DNA of 64,000 nt from Flavobacterium fontis (GCF_900129405.1 NZ_FQVQ01000013.1:41409-105408), one strand, 5' to 3'. Positions 34,758 through 43,780 are shown, counted from the stretch's first letter. Numbers and translations are program-made. The notes: a model not told the origin generated them from the sequence alone.

Positions 34758-36695
34758 ATGCGACTATTATTTTTGGCTGTTTTTATATGTATCACTACGG
34801 GTGCTTTTTCCCAACAAATTGGGGATAAGCCTCCTAAGAGTATGATTAAAACCGCCGAAGATAAAGCCAAAGAAGCGGCACGGAAAGCGCCTATTGCATG
34901 GTACAAAATTTACTCGGTTGAAAAAGATACCGTAATCGCCGATACTTCGTTGACCTTACAACGTTATTATCAATACAACTACCTGCGCAAAGATCGTTTT
35001 GGACATTTGCAGTACCCCAATGAAGGTCAGGTGTTTAATTTGTTGGATTACACTCAGGCAAAATCTTCGGTATTTCCGGCTATGGGGTATCAAGCCAAGC
35101 ATTATGCTTTTTTAGAAGCCGAAGATATTCGGTATTACCACGTACCCACCCCATATTCTGATATTTATTTTAAGACGGTTATGGAACAAGGTCAAAATGT
35201 TGACGCCTTAGTAGCATTGAATACCTCCAAAAATTTCAATATTTCAATTGCATTCAAAGGGTTACGGTCACTCGGACGCTACACCAATCAACTGGCAAGT
35301 ACGGGTAATTTTAGGTTGACGTCATCCTATAAAACGACCTCAGGCCGTTATGCGATTAATTTTCATTACACGGGTCAAGATTTTTTGAATGGTGAAAACG
35401 GAGGTTTAGCTAATCCAGCCGAGTTTGAAAGCGGTGAAGCAATCTTTAACAATCGGGCGCGATTGCAAGTGATGCTTACCGATGCTCAGTCGGTTTTGAA
35501 AAGCAAACGTTTCTTTTTTGATCACGCTTTTCGAGTCAATCCCAACGACAGCCAAAATAATTTATCGGTATTTCATCGATTCAATTACGAGCATAAGTTT
35601 TATGAGTTTAACCAAAAAACATTGGCCACTACTGTAGAAGGAGTAACCTTTAACCGTTTTGGCGATGCCGTTGTCAATGCCAATATCAATGATCACACGA
35701 ATTACGACAAATTCTATAATCGCGCGGGAATCGCTTATGAAAATAAATCCCTAGGAACAGTTCGCTTTTATATCGAACATTTCTTCAACCGTTTTGGTTT
35801 TCAATCAGAACGTACCGTAAATACGTTAGTTATTCCCCGTAAGCGGGATGTAAATGTAGCTACCCTAGGTGGGGTTTACGAATACCGCAAAGGCAATTGG
35901 CGTGGAACGGCTACTTTAGCCAATGCGCTTGGAACAGAAACTGTGCGCTACGCCGAAGCGAAAGCAGCGTACACTTTTAATGCGCGTACGCATGTTAACT
36001 TTCAATACACCAATCAAAGTAAATTGCCCAACAATAACTTCTTATTGCATCAAAGTAGTTACGAGGCGTATAATTGGGTGAATAATTTTAGAAATGAAAA
36101 GTACAATGCTTTCCAATTTGAAGCGCAAACTCCTTGGCTCAATGCATCGGTGCAATGGTCTAATAGTACCGACAAATTATTTTTTACCGATGTTCAAAAT
36201 GTTGCCAATCAACAGTTGGTTACCCCACAACAATTTTCGGGGAGTATCAATTATCTTGCAGTAAAAGTGGCGCGTGAGTTTCGTTACAAACGTTTCGGTC
36301 TCGACGCTACCGTTTTGTATCAAAATGTAACCCAAAGCCAAGCTATCCTTAACCTTCCTGAATTCACTGCTCGCGGAAGCCTCTATTACCAAGACCATTG
36401 GTTCAAAAAAGCGATGTTTATCCAAACCGGAGCTACCGTCAATTATTTTACTTCGTACTTTGCCGACGATTACAATCCTGTACTCGGAGAGTTTTTTGTG
36501 CAAACGCAAAAGAAAATAGGAGATTTTCCCGTTGTCGATGTTTTTTTTAATGCTCGAGTCCGTCAAACGCGTATTTTCTTGATTGCTGAACATGTTAACG
36601 GTCTTCTCCGAAACAATGATTTTTACGCCTCGCCCAGCATGCCTTATCGCGATTTTATCATTCGATTTGGGTTGGTTTGGAACTTTTTCCAGTAG
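34758..36695 (+). CDS. Putative outer-membrane porin (Bacteroidota porin-like)
   Basis: 645 residues from the ATG at 34758 (MRLLFLAVFICITTGAFSQ, signal peptide). Residues about 20-45 are Lys/Ala rich, then the sequence alternates short amphipathic strands and turns to the end. Conserved features of the Bacteroidota putative porin family are DRFGHLQYPNEGQVFNLLDY, YFKTVMEQGQNVDALVALNT, and a C-terminal aromatic residue (FGLVWNFFQ). It probably forms a beta-barrel in the outer membrane; substrate unknown. The upstream in-frame ATG at 34713 overlaps the promoter box and is rejected. Confidence 0.78.
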   Translation: MRLLFLAVFICITTGAFSQQIGDKPPKSMIKTAEDKAKEAARKAPIAWYKIYSVEKDTVIADTSLTLQRYYQYNYLRKDRFGHLQYPNEGQVFNLLDYTQAKSSVFPAMGYQAKHYAFLEAEDIRYYHVPTPYSDIYFKTVMEQGQNVDALVALNTSKNFNISIAFKGLRSLGRYTNQLASTGNFRLTSSYKTTSGRYAINFHYTGQDFLNGENGGLANPAEFESGEAIFNNRARLQVMLTDAQSVLKSKRFFFDHAFRVNPNDSQNNLSVFHRFNYEHKFYEFNQKTLATTVEGVTFNRFGDAVVNANINDHTNYDKFYNRAGIAYENKSLGTVRFYIEHFFNRFGFQSERTVNTLVIPRKRDVNVATLGGVYEYRKGNWRGTATLANALGTETVRYAEAKAAYTFNARTHVNFQYTNQSKLPNNNFLLHQSSYEAYNWVNNFRNEKYNAFQFEAQTPWLNASVQWSNSTDKLFFTDVQNVANQQLVTPQQFSGSINYLAVKVAREFRYKRFGLDATVLYQNVTQSQAILNLPEFTARGSLYYQDHWFKKAMFIQTGATVNYFTSYFADDYNPVLGEFFVQTQKKIGDFPVVDVFFNARVRQTRIFLIAEHVNGLLRNNDFYASPSMPYRDFIIRFGLVWNFFQ

Positions 36696-36807
36696 CCATA
36701 GCTTTTGCCGTTCGTTTGCTCAAGTCCAATCCTTTATTGTTGACAAAAAAGATAGTGGCCCAAAGAATCATAATGGCAATTTAATGCCGTATTTGGGGTA
36801 AAAAAAG

Positions 36808-36815
36808 TATCTTTG
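36808..36815 (+). promoter_or_regulatory. -7 box TATCTTTG of the cysteine/cystathionine synthase gene
   Basis: A perfect -7 match 21 nt before the ATG at 36837. A TTTG occurs only 12 nt upstream, too close for a standard -33. Confidence 0.5.
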
Positions 36816-36836
36816 TGCCCTAAATTTTCCATAATA

Positions 36837-38198
36837 ATGAATTATTCTGAAAATATATTGGGAACCATTGGAAATACACCATTGGTTAAATTGAATAAAG
36901 TGGTTGAGGGCATTGATGCCTTGGTGTTGGCCAAAGTGGAAACATTCAATCCCGGAAATTCTGTCAAAGACCGTATGGCACTCAAAATGGTTGAAGATGC
37001 AGAAGCCGATGGACGATTGAAACCCGGCGGGACCATTATTGAAGGAACTTCGGGGAACACAGGTATGGGTCTTGCTTTGGCAGCCATTGTCAAAGGATAT
37101 AAACTTATTTGTGTGATCACGGATAAACAATCAAAAGAAAAAATGGATATACTTCGCGCAGTGGGTGCCAAAGTAGTTGTTTGTCCTACCGATGTTGAAC
37201 CCGATGATCCTCGTTCCTATTACTCGGTTTCCCGTCGATTGGCGGAAGAAACGCCCAATGCGTGGTATGTAAATCAATATGATAATCCAAGCAATGCCCA
37301 AGCTCATTATGAGCAAACGGGTCCCGAAATTTGGGCGCAAACCGAAGGGAAAGTAACCCATTTTGTGGTTGGTGTTGGTACTGGGGGAACCATCTCAGGG
37401 GTAGCGAAGTATTTGAAAGAACAAAATCCCAACGTTAAGGTTTGGGGTATTGACACTTATGGTTCTGTTTTTAAAAAATACCATGAGACAGGAATTTTTG
37501 ATGAAAACGAGATTTATCCCTACATCACAGAAGGGATCGGGGAAGATATTTTACCCAAGAACGTTGATTTTAGTTTGATTGACGGATTTACCAAAGTAAC
37601 CGACAAAGATGCGGCCGTTTATACTCGAAAAATTGCTTTGGAAGAGGGAATCTTTGTGGGGAATTCTGCTGGTTCTTGCATCAAAGGATTGCACCAATTG
37701 AAAGAACATTTCAAACCCGAAGATGTTGTGGTCGTGTTATTTCACGATTCAGGCAGTCGGTATGTCGGAAAAATGTTCAACGACGATTGGATGCGAGAGC
37801 GCGGTTTCTTGGAAGAAGAAGTAACCAAAGCTGAAGACGTCATTAAGGATCATTTGGATAAACCATTGGTTACCGTGCGCACCGAAGAATTGGTGTCACA
37901 CGCTATTGATCGCATGCGCAAATACAAAATCTCACAAATTCCTGTTGTAGATATACACGGTTTTGTGGGCTCGGTTGATGAAACCGATTTGTTCCGAAGC
38001 TATGTGGCCGATAAAGAGGTAGCGCAAAAACCGGTTCGTGAAGTGATGGGGCAACCTTATCCTATTGTAAAAGCGACGACTCCTATTGAAGAGGTGTCAA
38101 AATTGTTTACCAAAGATAACCAAGCTGTTTTGGTTGATCTTGGGAATCAAAAACATCATATTATTACCAAGTACGATATTATTGGTTCGATCAAATAA
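36837..38198 (+). CDS. Cystathionine beta-synthase-type PLP enzyme with C-terminal CBS pair
   Basis: 453 residues from the ATG at 36837 (MNYSENILGTIGNTPLVKLN). The N-terminal fold type II domain has PLP lysine K44 in NPGNSVKDRMALK, the substrate loop EGTSGNTGMGLAL, and the phosphate loop GVGTGGTISGVAKYL. The C-terminus (about 335-453) is a pair of CBS regulatory motifs (SHAIDRMRKYKISQIPVVD, EEVSKLFTKDNQAVLVDL). This is the layout of cystathionine beta-synthase; the core is equally similar to cysteine synthase, so the reaction is uncertain. The CBS pair suggests control by an adenosyl ligand. It is a single-gene unit with promoter and terminator. Confidence 0.9.
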   Translation: MNYSENILGTIGNTPLVKLNKVVEGIDALVLAKVETFNPGNSVKDRMALKMVEDAEADGRLKPGGTIIEGTSGNTGMGLALAAIVKGYKLICVITDKQSKEKMDILRAVGAKVVVCPTDVEPDDPRSYYSVSRRLAEETPNAWYVNQYDNPSNAQAHYEQTGPEIWAQTEGKVTHFVVGVGTGGTISGVAKYLKEQNPNVKVWGIDTYGSVFKKYHETGIFDENEIYPYITEGIGEDILPKNVDFSLIDGFTKVTDKDAAVYTRKIALEEGIFVGNSAGSCIKGLHQLKEHFKPEDVVVVLFHDSGSRYVGKMFNDDWMRERGFLEEEVTKAEDVIKDHLDKPLVTVRTEELVSHAIDRMRKYKISQIPVVDIHGFVGSVDETDLFRSYVADKEVAQKPVREVMGQPYPIVKATTPIEEVSKLFTKDNQAVLVDLGNQKHHIITKYDIIGSIK

Positions 38199-38201
38199 AC
38201 C

Positions 38202-38230
38202 AAAGGGCTGTCGATTAAGACAGCCCTTTT
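38202..38230. terminator. Terminator between convergent genes
   Basis: AAAGGGCTGTC, GATTAA loop, GACAGCCCTTT, with T-run to the right and A-rich sequence to the left. It may act in both directions; the minus-strand gene stops at 38231. Confidence 0.92.
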
Positions 38231-39883
38231 TTAATGACCTAATAGCACTCCCGAAACATTCCATGCGCTAAAACTGCTTCCTTCAGGAGCGCCCTGTGGG
38301 ATTTTCACCTGAAGCGTATGAGTGCCCGCTTTCAAATCGCCCAAGTCAACATAATAGGGGTAGGTAACCATACCAGGACACCAATTGGATCGACTATAGT
38401 CGGAGGAAGATAATCCATTTGGGAAGTTGCCTGAGGCAGGATTAAACAAACGGTACGACCCGCAATCCTCACGCCAGGGGACGATACTAAATATTTCTTT
38501 TCCGTCCAATAGAAGAGTGTTTTTCTTGGGGACAAATTCGTCGCCGTTTTCCCACCCGCCATGACCTGTCGTAAGGTAACGTAAACGCGCGCCACGGACG
38601 TCTTGTGTCAAAGTAAAGGTAACTTCAAGTCCTTTTTCATGGTTAAACATCGTCCCATATTCTTGCCCAGCCATTTCCATCACATTCACCGTGTTAAAAA
38701 GGGGCATGACCAATGGCGATGCTGCACTACTTTGCTCTTCGGGATGAAGGGTAATGTTCATCGAAATGCGATGTCCGCCTTTGTCATAATTTCCTATAAA
38801 TACGCCGAGGTAGACTTCTTTTCCTGAAAAGGCCGCGGCAAGTTCACTAATATCTTGTCGATAGGGTACTTGCGTATACCATGTCTTGTCCTTGAGGCTG
38901 ATGTGATTGAAATGGGAAATACCAAAGGGGGTAAAAAAGCGCATTAACTCTACCAAAGGGCTGTAGGAATTGGTAGCCACAACACCCTGGTATTTCTTTC
39001 CGTTGCCATTTTCGTAAAGGGGTAATGCATTGGCTCCTTGGGTGAGGCCGTTCCAGAAAGTGTTGGCCTTATCGGTTGGAATTAAAAAGACAGAGCCAGT
39101 GCGGTCATAAGCATCCCCATTGGATTGCTCGATTAGATCAATAAAAACTTTACTGCCCGGTGTAATCACGGGGAAGGTTATTTTTCGAACGGCGATCGTA
39201 CCATTTGCAAATCGAAGGATACTGTCGTTGGATTTGGCTTGGTCGGAGAAATTAATGATTTCTTTCTCAAAAACGGGAAGGGTAATAAAGCGACTTTTCC
39301 AAACCAAATCGCGATAGGAAAGTAAATCGACGCCATTTTTAGTGTCGGGAAGCACAACAGCAGTTTTTTGTTTTTCTTTTTCAACGGATAGCGCAGTAGT
39401 TACAAAATTTCCGTTGCGCACAATTTCAAGCACCATCCCGAGGTTTTGCCCCAAGACCGTCGGTGAGCCTTTAACCCCCAACGCATCGGTATACCAAAGT
39501 TCTAAGGTATTTGAGTTGATACTTGTCACGGCCTTTTTACATACATAGCCAAGAATGGTTTTGGTTTCCGAGGTGAATTCAAATTGTTGTTTCTCAAGAC
39601 TCACACTGTCAACACTAACGACAAATCGTTGCGCATTCAATTGTGCTTTTTGAACCAACGCATTTCGTTTTCGGTCGACAAAAGTTTCCTCTCTCGGGAA
39701 ACTGGCTTTTTGTTGTAACATTTGCACCGAACTGATTAAGGTCAAATGTGGTGTTGCCAACACGACCACAGGATCTTGATTGGGGATAATGGTTCCGTTG
39801 GATGATTTTTGATATGTGATTCGAAACGATTGAGCGGAAAGACATTGCAACGAAAGCAGTCCGATTAGCATCCATTTTTTCAT
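38231..39883 (-). CDS. Exported PNGase F-like protein with GLPLI-like N-terminal domain
   Basis: 550 residues with signal peptide MKKWMLIGLLSLQCLSA. Residues about 20-200 look like a GLPLI-type domain (TKTILGYVCKKAV, LELWYTDALGVKGSPTVLG, LGMVLEIVRNGN). Residues about 230-550 resemble the two jelly-roll domains of peptide-N4-(N-acetyl-glucosaminyl)asparagine amidase F. D260-R261 in GDAYDRTGSVFL corresponds to the catalytic Asp-Arg of PNGase F. E449 in ENGDEFVPKK is a candidate for its second catalytic Glu, and NWCPGM (W501) is shared. The third acidic residue (Glu118 in PNGase F) is not evident. It may remove N-glycans from glycoproteins, or be an inactive relative. It is likely periplasmic or secreted. 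Confidence 0.8.
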   Translation of the reverse strand: MKKWMLIGLLSLQCLSAQSFRITYQKSSNGTIIPNQDPVVVLATPHLTLISSVQMLQQKASFPREETFVDRKRNALVQKAQLNAQRFVVSVDSVSLEKQQFEFTSETKTILGYVCKKAVTSINSNTLELWYTDALGVKGSPTVLGQNLGMVLEIVRNGNFVTTALSVEKEKQKTAVVLPDTKNGVDLLSYRDLVWKSRFITLPVFEKEIINFSDQAKSNDSILRFANGTIAVRKITFPVITPGSKVFIDLIEQSNGDAYDRTGSVFLIPTDKANTFWNGLTQGANALPLYENGNGKKYQGVVATNSYSPLVELMRFFTPFGISHFNHISLKDKTWYTQVPYRQDISELAAAFSGKEVYLGVFIGNYDKGGHRISMNITLHPEEQSSAASPLVMPLFNTVNVMEMAGQEYGTMFNHEKGLEVTFTLTQDVRGARLRYLTTGHGGWENGDEFVPKKNTLLLDGKEIFSIVPWREDCGSYRLFNPASGNFPNGLSSSDYSRSNWCPGMVTYPYYVDLGDLKAGTHTLQVKIPQGAPEGSSFSAWNVSGVLLGH

Positions 39884-39897
39884 ACCTCTGATTTTTA

Positions 39898-39905
39898 CAA
39901 AGATA
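39898..39905 (-). promoter_or_regulatory. -7 box TATCTTTG of the PNGase F-like gene
   Basis: The minus-strand TATCTTTG lies 14 nt before the ATG. No TTG at the usual distance. Confidence 0.45.
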
Positions 39906-39975
39906 AAAATTAGTCTTCGAATTGAATTTTTTTTATCTTCGTAGTATCTCCACCAAACCGAATTGTATAGGCCTT

Positions 39976-41247
39976 ATGAAAGAAGATTTTCTACACTATG
40001 TGTGGCGTTTTACTTGTTTTGACGTTACCCAATTACAAACTACGACCGGCGAACCCATTATTCTCCATCGCACTGGTGATTACCTCCAAACGGAAGGACC
40101 TGATTTTTTTAATGCACAGCTGCAAATTGGTGCCCAAAAGTGGGTCGGGAATGTAGAGATTCATCTCCGTTCCTCCGATTGGTATGCCCATCATCACGAA
40201 CGCGATTCCCGCTACGATAATGTTATTTTACATGTTGTGTGGGAACATGATGCGCCTGTGTTTCGAAAAGACAATAGCGAACTCCCAGTTTTGGAGTTAA
40301 AAAGTCGTGTTGCTCCTGATTTGATCCACGATTACGAGAAACTGATGCTGAGAAAAGAAGGATTGTATTGTTCGCATTCGGTAGGCCAACTTCCGCAGCA
40401 ACTGATTGTCCTTTGGCTTGAGAAATTATACATCGCGCGACTTCAACAAAAAGCAACGGGCATCTTGGATTTACTCCAAGTCTATCAAAACGATTGGGAA
40501 GCAGTTTTATTTGTTGTATTGGCCAAAAACTTTGGTCTCAATTCCAATGGAGAAGCCTTTGCAATGCTAGCACAATCGATTTCATTTTCCATTTTCCGAA
40601 AGGAAATATTGGAAGTACATTTGGTAGAAGCCCTTTTGTTGGGACAAGCGGGATTGATTCCAGCGCACCCTTTGGATACCTATACTGTCGAGTTGCAATC
40701 CTGGTATGATTATTTAAAAGTGAAATACCACTTAGAACCACCCGAAGTTTCCCTTCGTTTTTTCAAATTACGACCGGATAATTTTCCAACGATACGACTA
40801 GCCCAACTAGCCATGCTGTACCACCAACGCAAACAGCTTTTTCAATCGGTATGGGAGACCCGATCGATTCATGAGTTTTATGCTTTGTTTGGGGTTTCCA
40901 CGAGTCCGTATTGGGAAACGCATTATCAATTGGATAAATCTTCGAGAAAACGCAGTAAACGGGTATCGGAGGCGTTTATTCAGCTTTTAATTATCAATGC
41001 GCTCGTTCCCATTCGGTTTGCTTATGCCCAACATTTGGGGCGCCTCGATGCAGATGCGCAAATGGGTTTGCTCCACTTGATTCCTCCCGAGCAAAATGCC
41101 ATTGTTCAAAAGTTTAAGCATTGGGGGATTTCCGCACACGATGCCCTTCAATCGCAAGCCATATTGCAATTGAAGCAACAGTATTGCGACCGAAAACAAT
41201 GTTTGAATTGCGCCATTGGCGTGGAGTTGTTAAAAAGAAAATCGTAA
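39976..41247 (+). CDS. DUF2851 family protein
   Basis: 423 residues from the ATG at 39976 (MKEDFLHYVWRFTCFDVTQL). The family signature is in the first third: GEPIILHRTGDYLQTEGPDF, NAQLQIGAQKWVGNVEIHLR and SSDWYAHHHERDSRYDNVIL, followed by HVVWEHD. The pattern of D/N/E/H residues around GDYLQTEGPDF and VEIHLRSSDW looks like a nuclease-type active site, but that is my inference. A C-terminal Cys-rich motif CDRKQCLNCAIG is present. It is found across Bacteroidota; the function is unknown. It is followed after 25 nt by a PspC gene. Confidence 0.85.
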   Translation: MKEDFLHYVWRFTCFDVTQLQTTTGEPIILHRTGDYLQTEGPDFFNAQLQIGAQKWVGNVEIHLRSSDWYAHHHERDSRYDNVILHVVWEHDAPVFRKDNSELPVLELKSRVAPDLIHDYEKLMLRKEGLYCSHSVGQLPQQLIVLWLEKLYIARLQQKATGILDLLQVYQNDWEAVLFVVLAKNFGLNSNGEAFAMLAQSISFSIFRKEILEVHLVEALLLGQAGLIPAHPLDTYTVELQSWYDYLKVKYHLEPPEVSLRFFKLRPDNFPTIRLAQLAMLYHQRKQLFQSVWETRSIHEFYALFGVSTSPYWETHYQLDKSSRKRSKRVSEAFIQLLIINALVPIRFAYAQHLGRLDADAQMGLLHLIPPEQNAIVQKFKHWGISAHDALQSQAILQLKQQYCDRKQCLNCAIGVELLKRKS

Positions 41248-41272
41248 CTTTAAAACCTGAAAATTGAGGAGT

Positions 41273-41494
41273 ATGATCACCGAATTACGTCATTTTTTTG
41301 AACGACACGGATTTTATGTTTGCTCGCGTTTGGCCGATAAGTTGGGGATGCGTGCCACGAATGTTCGTTTGTTTTTCATATACATATCGTTTGTCACAGC
41401 AGGCTTGGGATTTGGGTTGTACCTAACCATGGCTTTTGTCATTCGGTTAAAAGACTTGATTCGGGGAAAACGATCCTCTGTTTTCGATCTCTGA
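41273..41494 (+). CDS. Small PspC-domain membrane protein
   Basis: 73 residues from the ATG at 41273 (MITELRHFFERHGFYVCSRL). It has the short PspC layout: an amphipathic N-terminus with CSRLADKLGMRATNVRLFFI, then a membrane segment ISFVTAGLGFGLYLTMAFVI. Flavobacterial short PspC proteins are usually annotated as stress-responsive transcriptional regulators on the basis of this domain only. It has a GAGGAG sequence 1-2 nt from the ATG, too close to act as a Shine-Dalgarno. It is probably co-transcribed with its neighbours. Confidence 0.8.
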   Translation: MITELRHFFERHGFYVCSRLADKLGMRATNVRLFFIYISFVTAGLGFGLYLTMAFVIRLKDLIRGKRSSVFDL

Positions 41495-41501
41495 AACAAT
41501 C

Positions 41502-42371
41502 ATGAAATTAGTATATATACGCCCATTCATTCATTTTACAAAAAGTCAACGCCTCGGATTATTTTCACTCATCAGCTTTATCTTAGTCTTGCAGGCTATT
41601 CTTTGGTATCAACCGTTATGGTATACTCCTGAACCCCTGCCCAAGGAGGCGCAAATTTGGTTGCAAGATACCTCAAGCGAGTCGCTTGTGCCACCCTATA
41701 AATCCTATCCGATTAAGCCCTTCAATCCCAATTTCATCACCGAATACAAAGCCTTTCGGTGGGGAATGAGTGCTGCGTCGTACCAACGTTTGCAAGCCTT
41801 TCGGACTCAAGGAAAGTTTGTTAACACGGTACGGGAATTTCAAGAAATCACGAAGGTTCCTGATTCTGTTCTGGAAAAAATGGCGCCTTATTTTAAGTTT
41901 CCGGCTTGGGTTAGTACTTATAAGAAGGGGAATTCGAAGCCTTTTCCATTTGCGCAAGAGCCCCCCAAAAAGATTGTGAAAAAAGACATTAATTCGGCAA
42001 CAGCCGACGATTTGATTCTCGTTCGCGGTATTGGACCTGTCTTGTCAGAACGTATTTTAAAGTATCGCGCGGCATTGGGTGCCTTTGTAGCGATGTCGCA
42101 ATTGCAGGAAGTTTATGGTTTAAAAGAGGAAGTTTTTGATACATTGCTAGAGCATTTTGCGGTCGTTCAGCCTCCTGTTTTGGAGAAAATTAAAATTAAC
42201 GAGGCGACAATCAAGGAGTTAGGGGTATTTCCCTATTTTCGGTATCCCGTTTCGCGCCATATTGTTGCCTATCGCAGTATGAACGGTCCGATTCGTTTTG
42301 AGGATTTAACAAATGTAAAGGGGATAAGTGTCGAAAAAATAAAAATTATTGCCTTATATTTGGAATTCTAA
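41502..42371 (+). CDS. Membrane-anchored helix-hairpin-helix (ComEA-like) protein
   Basis: 289 residues. One membrane segment lies near the N-terminus (LGLFSLISFILVLQAILWY, about 19-37). Three helix-hairpin-helix-like modules follow: one around FNPNFITEYKAFRWGMS, one classic KKDINSATADDLILVRGIGP with YRAALGAFVAMSQLQEVYGL, and one KIKINEATIKELGVFPYFRY. HhH modules bind DNA non-specifically, and ComEA-like proteins act in DNA uptake; no competence genes are nearby. The domain call is firm, the role inferred. Confidence 0.85.
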   Translation: MKLVYIRPFIHFTKSQRLGLFSLISFILVLQAILWYQPLWYTPEPLPKEAQIWLQDTSSESLVPPYKSYPIKPFNPNFITEYKAFRWGMSAASYQRLQAFRTQGKFVNTVREFQEITKVPDSVLEKMAPYFKFPAWVSTYKKGNSKPFPFAQEPPKKIVKKDINSATADDLILVRGIGPVLSERILKYRAALGAFVAMSQLQEVYGLKEEVFDTLLEHFAVVQPPVLEKIKINEATIKELGVFPYFRYPVSRHIVAYRSMNGPIRFEDLTNVKGISVEKIKIIALYLEF

Positions 42372-42395
42372 AAAAAAGACTAAAAAAAGACCTCT

Positions 42396-43565
42396 ATGAG
42401 TTCAATCTACTTTACGGAAGAGCACGAATTGTTTCGTGCGAGTTTTAAGGATTTTTTGCACAAAGAAGTAGTGCCACATATTGAGAAATGGGAAAAGACG
42501 GGAACCATTGAACGGTTTATCTGGAAGAAGTTCGGCGAAATGGGTTTTTTCGGATTGTCTTATCCTGAGGCGTATGGAGGGATGAATTTGGATTTGTTCT
42601 ACACGGTGGTTTTTTTGGAAGAATTGCAAAAGATACATTCTTCAGGATTTGCGGCGGCCATGTGGGCCCATGCATATTTGGCGATGACCCATTTGAATGC
42701 AGAGGGAAGTGAGCGCATTAAACAAGACTATTTGGCCCCGAGTATAGCGGGTGAAAAAATTGGAGCGTTGTGTATTACCGAGCCTTTTGGAGGAAGTGAT
42801 GTAGCAGGTATGAAAACCACAGCCGTTAAACAAGGCGATACCTATGTCATTAACGGTTCAAAAACCTTTATTACCAATGGGGTGTATGCCGACTATTATG
42901 TAGTAGCGGCCAAAACGAGTCCCGAGAAAGGGAATAAAGGGATCAGTATTTTCTTGATGGATACGAATACTCCCGGCGTTTCGGCAACCAAATTGGATAA
43001 ATTGGGCTGGCGCGCCTCCGATACGGCTGAAATTGCTTTTGACAATGTAGTGATACCTGCAACGAATTTGATGGGAGAGGAAGGCAAAGGTTTTCCGTAT
43101 ATCATGCAGCATTTTGCATTGGAGCGCTTGATTATGGCGATTAACGCTCATGCGCGTGCCGAATATGCCTTGGATTACACCATTGATTATATGTCGAAGC
43201 GAGAAGCTTTTGGCACCACGATAAATAAATTCCAAGCCCTACGTCATACCTTGGTCAATCATGCGACCGATGTTGAGCATTGTAAGATTTTTAATTATGC
43301 TGCTACAGCGCGTTTGAATCAAGGCGAATATGTGGTTAAAGAAGCTACCATGGCCAAATTGAAATCGACTAAAGTGGCTGACGAAACGATCTACAGTTGT
43401 CTGCAAATGTTGGGAGGGTATGGTTATATGGAAGAATATCCGTTGGCTCGTTTGTTGCGGGACAGCCGTTTGGGTCCGATTGGTGGAGGAACATCTGAAA
43501 TTTTACGTGAGATTTTATCCAAGATGATTATCGATCAAAAAGACTATCAACCGGCGGTAAAATAA
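42396..43565 (+). CDS. Acyl-CoA dehydrogenase
   Basis: 389 residues of the acyl-CoA dehydrogenase family: N-terminal helical part, middle FAD-binding beta domain (CITEPFGGSDVAGMKTTA, NGSKTFITNG), and C-terminal helical bundle (CLQMLGGYGYMEEYPLARLL). At the usual catalytic glutamate position in YEGT of medium-chain enzymes the sequence is IGGGTSE, so that glutamate is missing. Instead E243 in FALERLIMAI matches the alternative base of isovaleryl-CoA and long-chain dehydrogenases. Isovaleryl-CoA would fit the branched-chain genes at 2581-7019, but they are distant and the substrate is not proven. Confidence 0.9.
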   Translation: MSSIYFTEEHELFRASFKDFLHKEVVPHIEKWEKTGTIERFIWKKFGEMGFFGLSYPEAYGGMNLDLFYTVVFLEELQKIHSSGFAAAMWAHAYLAMTHLNAEGSERIKQDYLAPSIAGEKIGALCITEPFGGSDVAGMKTTAVKQGDTYVINGSKTFITNGVYADYYVVAAKTSPEKGNKGISIFLMDTNTPGVSATKLDKLGWRASDTAEIAFDNVVIPATNLMGEEGKGFPYIMQHFALERLIMAINAHARAEYALDYTIDYMSKREAFGTTINKFQALRHTLVNHATDVEHCKIFNYAATARLNQGEYVVKEATMAKLKSTKVADETIYSCLQMLGGYGYMEEYPLARLLRDSRLGPIGGGTSEILREILSKMIIDQKDYQPAVK

Positions 43566-43579
43566 TACTCATAGCAGCA

Positions 43580-43677
43580 GGAATCGCGTGAGGGGTGGAA
43601 GTGGAAAGCCCGGCTGCGGAGCAACGGACTTGAAGCGGACGACCCGACCCCGACGTGGGTGAGATAGGAGCAGTGCT
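43580..43677 (+). other. GC-rich structured intergenic element, candidate ncRNA or repeat
   Basis: The gap between the acyl-CoA dehydrogenase and rpsU contains a block much richer in G and C than the flanking AT-rich sequence. It reads GAATCGCGTGAGGGG, then TGGAAGTGGAAAGCCCGGC, a variable centre TGCGGAGCAACGGA, then CTTGAAGCGGACGACCCG and CCCGACGTGGG. The two halves GGAAGTGGAAAGCCC and TGAAGCGGACGACCC are near-direct repeats. CCCGACGTGGG can form a small hairpin. From memory, elements starting GCGTGAGGG with the same halves are common between Bacteroidota genes; this could not be checked. A related element in the opposite orientation lies at 859-930. I see no credible reading frame. Confidence 0.55.
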
Positions 43678-43741
43678 TTTGTTTCGGGGGCACGCCAAAA
43701 AAATATTTTAAAATTTATAATTTTTAATTCAAAATTAATTT

Positions 43742-43749
43742 TACCTTTG
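43742..43749 (+). promoter_or_regulatory. -7 box TACCTTTG of rpsU
   Basis: A perfect TAnnTTTG match in AT-rich sequence. It gives a leader of about 27 nt that includes the Shine-Dalgarno sequence. Confidence 0.6.
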
Positions 43750-43761
43750 CGCCCACTAAAT

Positions 43762-43775
43762 GAAGGGAGGTGTCC
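43762..43775 (+). promoter_or_regulatory. rpsU: Extended Shine-Dalgarno sequence of rpsU
   Basis: TGAAGGGAGGTGTCC before the ATG at 43781 matches almost the whole complement of the 16S rRNA 3' tail (GAAAGGAGGTGATCC), with one substitution and one missing base. The GGAGGTG core is 8 nt from the ATG. Other genes in this window lack such a site. It decides the start at 43781 rather than an in-frame ATG at 43760, which lies inside the leader. Confidence 0.9.
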
Positions 43776-43780
43776 TGCTT

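Noticed and set aside
41258..41275. Shine-Dalgarno before the PspC gene (GAGGAG)
   Set aside because: It is only 1-2 nt from the ATG, too close to function.
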